DNA of 64,000 bases from Paenibacillus cymbidii. GTDB taxonomy: Bacteria; Bacillota; Bacilli; Paenibacillales; NBRC-103111. The stretch covers positions 26,953-90,952 of the forward strand of contig NZ_SHLX01000014.1 of assembly GCF_004764705.1 (NCBI RefSeq), written 5' to 3'. A program made the translations under genes and the position numbers. A model generated the notes under the pieces. That model had not been told where the DNA came from and ran no database searches. It worked only from the letters and a program-made list of their open reading frames with translations. Below, piece by piece: positions 54,906 through 61,915 of this stretch; position 1 is the first letter of the stretch; every line of letters starts with the position of its first letter.

Positions 54906-55184
54906 TGTGGCGGCCGAGAGGCGGCCGATTGTGGCATGAACGCATTCGCTCAGGCGAACCGGCGGCCCAGGGCGGAGCGAATAAGCCGGGAATCTTGCAA
55001 AGAAACCGGTTAAGCAGTAAGGAGACCATCTGACGGCCGGCGTAATCCATGCCGGGGTTGCTCGTCGCGTGTTCGAGTTGCTGCGGAAACATACCACCCA
55101 CTGGACGAAAAATGATCGCCACTCCAGCCACTCCAGCCACGCTTCCCCTCTTCCCTCAGAAGAATGACACGACGATACGGTTGC

Positions 55185-55378
55185 GAAATAGGCCATCTTT
55201 TATGGTCTATTTCGTCAAAAATGGGCTATCGCCACAAAATAGCCAGTGATTTCACTGGCTATTCGTGTCAATCTACCCGGATTGGGAGTGTTTCGCCAAA
55301 ATAACCAGTGTTTTCACTGGCTATTTGGGATGATAAAGCCGAAATGGGAGGAATAAGCCATTTTTCATGGCCTATTTT
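55185..55378. repeat. Four-hairpin intergenic module, copy A
   Basis: Four hairpins in series: GAAATAGGCCAT/ATGGTCTATTTC (55185-55213), AATAGCCAGTG/CACTGGCTATT (55238-55263), a close relative of it at about 55300-55326, and AATAAGCCAT/ATGGCCTATT (about 55351-55377). The same four in the same order, spacing and orientation recur at 61496-61690, so the pair flanks the subtilase gene as direct repeats. No ORF in it is convincing. Confidence 0.9.
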
Positions 55379-55381
55379 GCG

Positions 55382-55497
55382 CCCAACAAGCCCAACAAGC
55401 CCAACAAGCCCAACAAGCCCAACAAGCCCAACAAGCCCAACAGGTCCAACAAGCCCAACAAGCCTAACAAGCCCAACAAGCCCAACAGGTCCAGCAG
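55382..55497 (+). repeat. 9-bp microsatellite (CCCAACAAG)
   Basis: About twelve tandem copies of CCCAACAAG, with CAACAGGTC and CCTAACAAG variants. It abuts copy A of the four-hairpin module and has no equivalent next to copy B. The open frames through it (Pro-Thr-Ser or Gly-Leu-Val repeats) are repeat artefacts. Confidence 0.93.
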
Positions 55498-55852
55498 AAC
55501 GATCAGGTAGGTGAATCGCTCCAGTGCTCGAATGGCAGTTCGAAACGAGAACGTTGTCGCTTGAGCGAACCCACATCGCCCCTCTTTGGAGCCGGCAACC
55601 GGTATGTTGCGCAGCAGTCGCGTAACCTGACTGACAATTTGTTTGGGGCACAGCATGTTTACCTGCTTTGCAAGATTTCTGCTGCCGCGGCCGGGGGCGG
55701 GACAAGGCTGGTTCGCATTTTGTCGCAAAAGGCGAATCGCTGGGAACCTTTGTCGAATGGAAAATCGCTGGCAGGAAACGGAGACCAAACAGAGAAGATA
55801 CATTTTGTACAGTTACGAAATGTATCATCATTATCTTTTGGGAGGGAATCCG
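55498..55852. promoter_or_regulatory. Leader of the subtilase gene with a 9-bp perfect inverted repeat
   Basis: 355 bp without supported genes. GATACATTT (55797-55805) and AAATGTATC (55818-55826) form a perfect 9-bp inverted repeat around 12 bp, ending 13 bp before the GGGAGGG ribosome binding site. It could be an operator or an mRNA hairpin. GTACAAAAT is present on the minus strand within it (55802-55810). No clear -35/-10 pair was found. Confidence 0.5.
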
Positions 55853-58800
55853 GTGTTCGTCAAAAATGGGTTTACCCGCGTCGTTCTGGCGGCCTTGCTG
55901 CTAATACAGCCTTTCGGCGGCAGGGCGGTCGAAAGTGTGGTGCAAGCAGCCGACGTTCCGCACGGCATCGCGGAAGGGCCGATCAGCGCAGTAGCGGCGG
56001 TGTACGGCGCGCAAGACAGGCCGGCCTATGTACCCGGCGAGGTGCTCGTCAAGTTCAAGTCGGAGGAAGCCGGCGCCATGAAGGCAAGCAGCGTCAAAGC
56101 GCGATTCTCGTCGGCAGCTGCCGGGAAGCTGGCGGACGGGGAAACGGAAGTGCTGCAAATCGGCAGCGAACGTTCGGTGCCCGAGGCGATCGCCGAACTG
56201 CAGGCGAGCGGAGAGGTCGTTTCGGCGCAGCCGAACTATTTGTATTATGCCAACGATGTTCAGACGACTGCCATTGATGATACATTTTGGAGCATGCAGT
56301 GGGGACTGCACAACATCGGTCAATCGCTCACAGTAGGAGCTTCCGTCGATACGGGTACGGCAGATGTCGATATCGATGCACCGGAAGGATGGGCATTGGC
56401 GGGCAATTTGCAGGAGGTTGTCGTAGCGGTGATCGACACCGGCGTCGACATCAATCATCCCGATTTGGTCGGCAAGATCGATTCTCGCGGCAAAGATTTT
56501 TACCATGGGGACGGCACGGTGTTCGATGCAAGTGAGGTGTTCGGCGGTCTATTCGAAGACGCTCACGGCACGCATGTCGCCGGCATTATCGCCGCTGCTG
56601 CGGACAATTACGGGATTCGCGGCGTGGCGCCCAACGTCAAAATTTTGCCGCTGAAGTTTCTCGGCGGTCCGAACGGGTCGGGTACGACGGCGAATGCGAT
56701 TCAAGCGATCAACTACGCCGCTTCGCTCGGCGTCAAAATCGCCAACGCCAGTTGGGGCTCGCCGGCCGGTTCGTCCGATGCCGCCCTGAACGAGGCGATC
56801 GCCGCTTCCGGCATGGTGTTCGTTGCGTCGGCCGGCAATGGGGACGAGAACGGGAACGGCATCAACATCGACGCGACTCCATACTCGCCTGCGGGGCTTG
56901 GCGCCGGCAACATCGTCAGCGTGGCCTCGATCGACAATGACGGCAATTTGGCGAGATCGTCCAACTACGGCGCGAGCAAAGTCGATTTGGCCGCTCCCGG
57001 GGTCAATATTGCCAGCACGTATCCATTTCCGCAAGCGGGCGGGGGGACGGAGCACGGATACGCATTTTTGAGCGGGACGTCGATGGCGGCGCCGTTCGTA
57101 TCCGGCATTGCCGCCGTACTGCTGGGCCAGCGGCAGATGTCGGCCGCGGAAGTGATATCGCGACTCAAGAGCGGGACCAAACCGGAATCGTCATTAGCGG
57201 GCAAAACGGTAACGGGCGGGATGGCGGATTTGTACCGCAGCCTGATGATCAGCCTCCCGACTTCTACACCGGAGCCGTCGACAGCCAAGCTCGCCGTCAG
57301 CGACTCGACGGTTTATGCGGCGCCGGTGTACACGTTGACACTGCGCACAAGTGCTTCGGGCGGCCTTGCGGTTGGCGATAAAGTGACGATTTCCTTTCCG
57401 GCGCAAGCATCCGTGCCGACGTTTAAGCCGTGGAACGAGGTCGTGCGCATCAACGGCGCGGTTGTGCCGGCATCGAACATTGCGATAAACGGGCAAACGG
57501 CGACGATTGCCACTCCGGTGGCGATTGCGGGCGGCAGCCAAATGACGATCGTCGTCACTTCCGCCGCCGGTGTGCGCAATCCGGGTGTACCGGGGAGCTA
57601 CAACGTGTCGGTTACCACCGCCAAGGACACGTCGCCGCAAACGGTTGCGTTTTCGGTCGTCCCGCGAGCGGCGCAGCTTGCTGCCGGCGGAGCAACGAAC
57701 AATACGGCGCAATTATACTGGAGCGCTGTGTCCGGAGCCTCGCAGGTCAGGATCGAGATGTCCGTGGATGGCGGACTCAACTGGTCGGTGGCGCCCGGTG
57801 CGGCTCCGACGCCCGGGGCGGGGTTCGCTGCGGTAGGGCAGCTGCAAGCAGGCACGACGTATTGGTTCCGGCTGCAACTGATCGGCGGTGGCGGCGTTGC
57901 GACGGGATATACGAATACGGTTGAGCTTGTCACGCTGGGCGAAGCTCCGGCGGTTGAGCGGTTTATTTTGACCGATCAGGCGAATGGAAAAGCGCGATTC
58001 ACGTGGCAGCCTATGGCAGGGGCGAAGCTGGCGGTAGTCGAGCAATCGACCGATGGAGGAACGCACTGGACGCCGGCCGCCCAATATGAAGCCGCAGTCG
58101 ATGAAAGAGCGACGGTAAGCGAATTGTCGCCAAATACCGACTACTACTTCCGCCTTCGCGTTTACGGGAGCGCGTACAATGTCGTTTCTGCGCCGTTGCA
58201 TGTGCGTACCGGTTATTGGAACGCGCAGCAGCAGGTCGGCAGTCTGGCTGTTGCGTCGACGAGCGATACGGCGGTGACCCTGCAGCGGTCCTGGACTGAC
58301 GCGTACTGGGTCGATTTGCAGCAATCGACTGACGGTGTCTCATGGACGAATGTGTCCATTGCCGTCAATCCGACGAGCACCCCCGTGATCGTGACGGGAT
58401 TGCAGCCGGATCGCGATTATCGCTTCCGGCAGCGGGTCGCCGGCAGGCCCGGTACGATAGACGGATACTCCAATGTCGTTGTGGCGCGAACGCAACCATC
58501 GTCGTCGTCGTTGCATCTCGAAAAAGCCGAGCAAATCGACGGCACGACGTTGCAGTTGACGTTCAATCGGCCGCTCGACCCGTTGTCGGCAGGCAATACG
58601 GCGAATTACGAAGCACAGAATATCGGGACGTCCGGCATGATTTCGATCGTGCAGGCTGTCCGTCAAAATAATCCGACTGTTGTGACGCTAATGCTGGATG
58701 CAGCAGCTTTGAACGGCTTGCCGCCCATGCAGCTGCAGGTGACGACGTCGGTTGTCGATACGGAAGGCAACGCCATCGATCCGAACGGAAACCGGCGTAC

Positions 58801-61408
58801 GTTTGCGTTTACGCCAAATTTGTCTCCGGAATCCACATCCGGCTACTATCTCAACGGCGATGACACGCTCATTCAATTAGGGGTGGGTATGTTTCGCAAC
58901 GGGACCGTTTCTCCGGATTTGTTTACGATTCAAACGGGAGGAGCGGACGTGCGGCCGCTCGCCGTTTTTGCTTCCGATTCGGCAGTCAGCCTGGTCACCA
59001 GCGGCCTGTTGGCGCCGGACAAGAACATAAGCATTCAATATTCGGGCGGGGAGAACGGCTTGCGTTACCGCAGCGGCTTGCCGGTAGAACCGTTTGGCCC
59101 GTTGTATTTGAGCAGCTCATTCGGCTATCCCCGTCAAACGGGAGCTTATCTGACTTCGGATACGACGGCGATGCTTCTGTTTGACGCTCCGCTGGATCGG
59201 GCTGATGCCGAAAACACGGATCAATACATTGTGCTTCCCATTTTGAACGGCGGTCCGTTTCATGTGCAAAAAGCGGAGCTGCAAGCAGGATTGTCCGCGG
59301 TTCGGATTACACTGGATCAAGGTTTGGGAGCAAATACCGCATTTTTTAGAGTGCCAATTAAAGAGGTGTTTTCCGGTCGATTTTCTTTGAACGGGGTACA
59401 GCTTGCAGGTGGAAAAAGTTTGGTATACCCGTACGGGTCTGTATTCCATGAATCTTACAATAACGACGGAACCATATTGGGGGGCGTCGCTGTGCAAGTA
59501 AACGGCGATACGTTCACCGGTCAAAAAGGGGACGATCTGATCGCGGCGGGCAAAGCGACCGTCAGCGGCGTGCCTGGCGGATTGAAGCCGCGCGTCATCA
59601 AAACGGGCGATGGTTCGGTGAGCGTTCAATTGCTCGGCGTTGCGGCGGCGCATGCCGCTGCGAACAATGTGGGCAACATTCGCGTCGAATTCCGCAACAC
59701 CGCTTTTGCCAGCGGGAATGCGGCGCAGTATCCGTCTGCGGTCAGGAACGACGTTGCCATCGCATTTACGGATTATGCGCTCGTGGAGTCGCCGCCGCCA
59801 ACGCCTTCGCCAACGCCGACACCGACGCCGACACCAACGGCGACACCAACGCCGACACCAACGCCGACACCGACGGCGACACCGACGCCGACGGCGACGC
59901 CAACGGCAACACCAACGGCAACACCAGCGGCAACACCTTTGGCGACACCGACGCCGAGTACGTCGCCTGGTGATGGTGGCGGGGGCGGAGGTGGAGGCGG
60001 GGGCGGAGGCGGACCGGTTCCACCTCCGCCGACAGGAGGCACCCCGTCGGCGGCGCCTAGCGCGACGCCAACGCCAACGCCGACACCGACGCCGCAGCCG
60101 AGCGCCACGCCCGCTCCGTCGGCTGCGCCGCAGCCGCTTCTGCTGGCGCTGCCCGACGCGCCTACGCTACAGCCGCAAGCGCCTGGCGCTGACGGCGCCG
60201 ACTTCGCCGTCAGCGGCGAAGAGCTGCTGCGTCTGCTTCGCGAAGCCGCAGCCGCCGGCGGCGATGCGCCGCTGCAGCTTGCGGTGCCGCTCGCGGGCAC
60301 CGGCGGCACCTCCGCCAGCGCGGACTTTCCCGCCGATGCGCTGAGCGAAGCGGCCAAGCTTGCGCCGGAGGCGCGGGTGACGCTTCAAACCGGCTTCACC
60401 GCGTTTGAACTGCCATTGCGCCTGTTCAGCGGCGATTGGCTGCAGCATGTGACAGGCAGCGACGCCATCGACGCGGCTGACGCGGTTGTCAGCGTGACGC
60501 TGCGCCAAGCGGACGACAAGCTGGCGGAACAGCTCCGCGAACAAGCCGGGAAGACCGGCTTGAAGCTGGCGGGCGAAGCTTACGACTTCGTCATTGCCGT
60601 GGAAGCGGGCAGCAAGAAGTGGGAAATATCCGACTTCGGCGATGTGTATGTTTCGCGGTTCCTGGAACTGGACGAAGGCGAAGCAACAGGCGATTTGATT
60701 GCGGTTGTTTTCGATCCGCTGACCGGTTTGTTCACTTTCGTGCCGGCCGTCGTGGAAACGGTGAATGGCGCCAAGCTCGTTCGCCTCACGGCGCCGCACA
60801 ACAGCATCTACACACTGGCCCATTCGCGGCGCACCTTCGCCGACTTGGAAGGCCACTGGGCGCGCGGCGACATCGAGCGGCTCGCTTCGCGGCTGATCGT
60901 GCAAGGGATGTCGGACACGACATTTGCCCCGGATGCCGCCGTGTCGCGAGCCGAATTCGCCGCCCTGCTGGTGAGGTCGCTGGCAATAGGGGAGAGCGAT
61001 CCGGACGCGTTGCATGCGCCGGCTTTCATCGATGTGAAGTCGGACGATTGGTTTTATGCAGCGGTTGCGGAGGCAACGCAAGCCGGGCTCGTACAAGGCC
61101 GCGATGATGGCACATTTGCGCCGGATGCAACGATTACGCGCGAAGAGATGGCGGCGATGCTCGTGAGGGCGCTTCGCTTCGCGGGCGGTACGCCGTATGC
61201 CGGCGAGCCCGGCAAGCTGCTGGCGCCGTTCGTCGACGGCGACACGATCGCCGCATGGGCGCGGCCCGCGGTGGCGCAGGCGATCGACGCCGGCATCGTG
61301 CGCGCTGCAGACGGCGGCGCATTCGAGCCGCAGCAGCCGGCCAGTCGTGCGGAAGCGGCGGTTATGCTGAAGCGGCTGCTTCAGGCGCTGCATTTTATCG
61401 CCGGCTGA
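55853..61408 (+). CDS. SLH-anchored subtilisin-like serine protease (S8), 1,851 residues
   Basis: GTG start at 55853 with GGGAGGG 6 bp upstream and a signal peptide (FTRVVLAALLLIQPFGG); the 70 upstream in-frame residues are unlikely. A fervidolysin-type prodomain follows (YVPGEVLVKFKSEEAG, from ~60), then the protease with intact triad: Asp195 (VVAVIDTGVDINHPDL), His238 (DAHGTHVAG), Ser410 (SGTSMAAPF). Next come about three fibronectin III-like domains (606-870; ASQVRIEMSVDGGLNW), an SWM-like repeat (~886, GTTLQLTFNRPLDPLS), unknown beta-rich regions, a long Pro-Thr linker (~1313-1370), a poly-Gly stretch, and three SLH repeats (~1661-1851; FADLEGHWARGDIERLA). An exported, wall-bound endoprotease that could process surface proteins. 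All catalytic residues are present. Confidence 0.93.
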   Translation: MFVKNGFTRVVLAALLLIQPFGGRAVESVVQAADVPHGIAEGPISAVAAVYGAQDRPAYVPGEVLVKFKSEEAGAMKASSVKARFSSAAAGKLADGETEVLQIGSERSVPEAIAELQASGEVVSAQPNYLYYANDVQTTAIDDTFWSMQWGLHNIGQSLTVGASVDTGTADVDIDAPEGWALAGNLQEVVVAVIDTGVDINHPDLVGKIDSRGKDFYHGDGTVFDASEVFGGLFEDAHGTHVAGIIAAAADNYGIRGVAPNVKILPLKFLGGPNGSGTTANAIQAINYAASLGVKIANASWGSPAGSSDAALNEAIAASGMVFVASAGNGDENGNGINIDATPYSPAGLGAGNIVSVASIDNDGNLARSSNYGASKVDLAAPGVNIASTYPFPQAGGGTEHGYAFLSGTSMAAPFVSGIAAVLLGQRQMSAAEVISRLKSGTKPESSLAGKTVTGGMADLYRSLMISLPTSTPEPSTAKLAVSDSTVYAAPVYTLTLRTSASGGLAVGDKVTISFPAQASVPTFKPWNEVVRINGAVVPASNIAINGQTATIATPVAIAGGSQMTIVVTSAAGVRNPGVPGSYNVSVTTAKDTSPQTVAFSVVPRAAQLAAGGATNNTAQLYWSAVSGASQVRIEMSVDGGLNWSVAPGAAPTPGAGFAAVGQLQAGTTYWFRLQLIGGGGVATGYTNTVELVTLGEAPAVERFILTDQANGKARFTWQPMAGAKLAVVEQSTDGGTHWTPAAQYEAAVDERATVSELSPNTDYYFRLRVYGSAYNVVSAPLHVRTGYWNAQQQVGSLAVASTSDTAVTLQRSWTDAYWVDLQQSTDGVSWTNVSIAVNPTSTPVIVTGLQPDRDYRFRQRVAGRPGTIDGYSNVVVARTQPSSSSLHLEKAEQIDGTTLQLTFNRPLDPLSAGNTANYEAQNIGTSGMISIVQAVRQNNPTVVTLMLDAAALNGLPPMQLQVTTSVVDTEGNAIDPNGNRRTFAFTPNLSPESTSGYYLNGDDTLIQLGVGMFRNGTVSPDLFTIQTGGADVRPLAVFASDSAVSLVTSGLLAPDKNISIQYSGGENGLRYRSGLPVEPFGPLYLSSSFGYPRQTGAYLTSDTTAMLLFDAPLDRADAENTDQYIVLPILNGGPFHVQKAELQAGLSAVRITLDQGLGANTAFFRVPIKEVFSGRFSLNGVQLAGGKSLVYPYGSVFHESYNNDGTILGGVAVQVNGDTFTGQKGDDLIAAGKATVSGVPGGLKPRVIKTGDGSVSVQLLGVAAAHAAANNVGNIRVEFRNTAFASGNAAQYPSAVRNDVAIAFTDYALVESPPPTPSPTPTPTPTPTATPTPTPTPTPTATPTPTATPTATPTATPAATPLATPTPSTSPGDGGGGGGGGGGGGGPVPPPPTGGTPSAAPSATPTPTPTPTPQPSATPAPSAAPQPLLLALPDAPTLQPQAPGADGADFAVSGEELLRLLREAAAAGGDAPLQLAVPLAGTGGTSASADFPADALSEAAKLAPEARVTLQTGFTAFELPLRLFSGDWLQHVTGSDAIDAADAVVSVTLRQADDKLAEQLREQAGKTGLKLAGEAYDFVIAVEAGSKKWEISDFGDVYVSRFLELDEGEATGDLIAVVFDPLTGLFTFVPAVVETVNGAKLVRLTAPHNSIYTLAHSRRTFADLEGHWARGDIERLASRLIVQGMSDTTFAPDAAVSRAEFAALLVRSLAIGESDPDALHAPAFIDVKSDDWFYAAVAEATQAGLVQGRDDGTFAPDATITREEMAAMLVRALRFAGGTPYAGEPGKLLAPFVDGDTIAAWARPAVAQAIDAGIVRAADGGAFEPQQPASRAEAAVMLKRLLQALHFIAG

Positions 61409-61426
61409 ACCATGCCGGCGCCAGTG

Positions 61427-61454
61427 GAATAAGGCCGGTATCGGCCTTACAGCG
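61427..61454. repeat. Hairpin related to the 50-bp array unit
   Basis: Reverse complement reads GCTGTAAGGCCG-ATAC-CGGCCTTATT, matching the array core at 9771-10148 (GCTGTAAGGCTG-AAAT-CAGCCTTATT) except in the loop and at one stem base pair, where C-G replaces T-A. It starts 19 bp after the subtilase stop and may help end transcription. Confidence 0.8.
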
Positions 61455-61495
61455 CCCGACCGGGCCCGCCGCCGTCGGAAACGGCAATGGGATTG

Positions 61496-61690
61496 CAAAA
61501 TAGGCCATGTTTTATGGCCTATTTCGGCAAAAACACCCAGTCGACACAAAATAGCCAGTGATTTCGCTGGCTATACGTGTCTATCTGCCCGGATTGGGGC
61601 TTTACGGCCCAAATAACCAGTGTTTTCACTGGCTATTTTCGATGTGACAGGCGAAACGGGGGCAATAAGCCATGTTTGATGGCCAATTTC
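61496..61690. repeat. Four-hairpin intergenic module, copy B
   Basis: Direct-repeat partner of 55185-55378: AAATAGGCCAT/ATGGCCTATTT near 61497-61524, AATAGCCAGTG/CGCTGGCTAT near 61550-61574, AATAACCAGTG/CACTGGCTATT near 61612-61637 and AATAAGCCAT/ATGGCCAATT near 61664-61687, in the same order and spacing. Sequence between the hairpins is also partly conserved (CGTGTC...ATCT..CCCGGATTGGG). Confidence 0.9.
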
Positions 61691-61758
61691 GCCGAGCCGA
61701 ACGATCAGGTGCGATGAACGCTCGTTCAACCCCCGCAAAGCCGCCGCAGCGCAGGAAC

Positions 61759-61806
61759 AACAGGGTTGTCCCGTCATTCCGATTACGAGGGGACAACCCT
61801 GTTTTC
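61759..61806. terminator. Strong hairpin terminator upstream of the last SLH gene
   Basis: AACAGGGTTGTCCC (61759-61772) and GGGACAACCCTGTT (61790-61803) form a perfect 14-bp stem with a 17-nt loop, followed by TTCTTTT. It insulates the SLH gene from upstream transcription. Confidence 0.85.
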
Positions 61807-61843
61807 TTTTGGCGCATGGCAATTTTCGCGCAACTGGTTTCAC

Positions 61844-61872
61844 TTGCCAGCGGAGCAGGGTAAGCCCATAAT
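61844..61872 (+). promoter_or_regulatory. Putative sigma-A promoter of the last SLH gene
   Basis: TTGCCA (61844-61849) and CATAAT (61867-61872) with 17-bp spacing, 43 bp before the start codon. Confidence 0.6.
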
Positions 61873-61915
61873 GAACCGGTTTACAGCAGATTAAAAAATG
61901 GGATGGAGGATTCCG

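Noticed and set aside
55268..55831. Minus-strand ORF (187 aa) through module A and the 9-bp repeat
   Set aside because: It includes microsatellite-derived Gly-Leu-Val repeats; the part shared with the frame at 61571-61843 reflects the duplicated hairpin module, not a protein family.
60167..61549. Minus-strand ORF (460 aa) opposite the subtilase SLH region
   Set aside because: Shadow frame; the plus strand has unambiguous SLH repeats. Its first residues come from the hairpin module.
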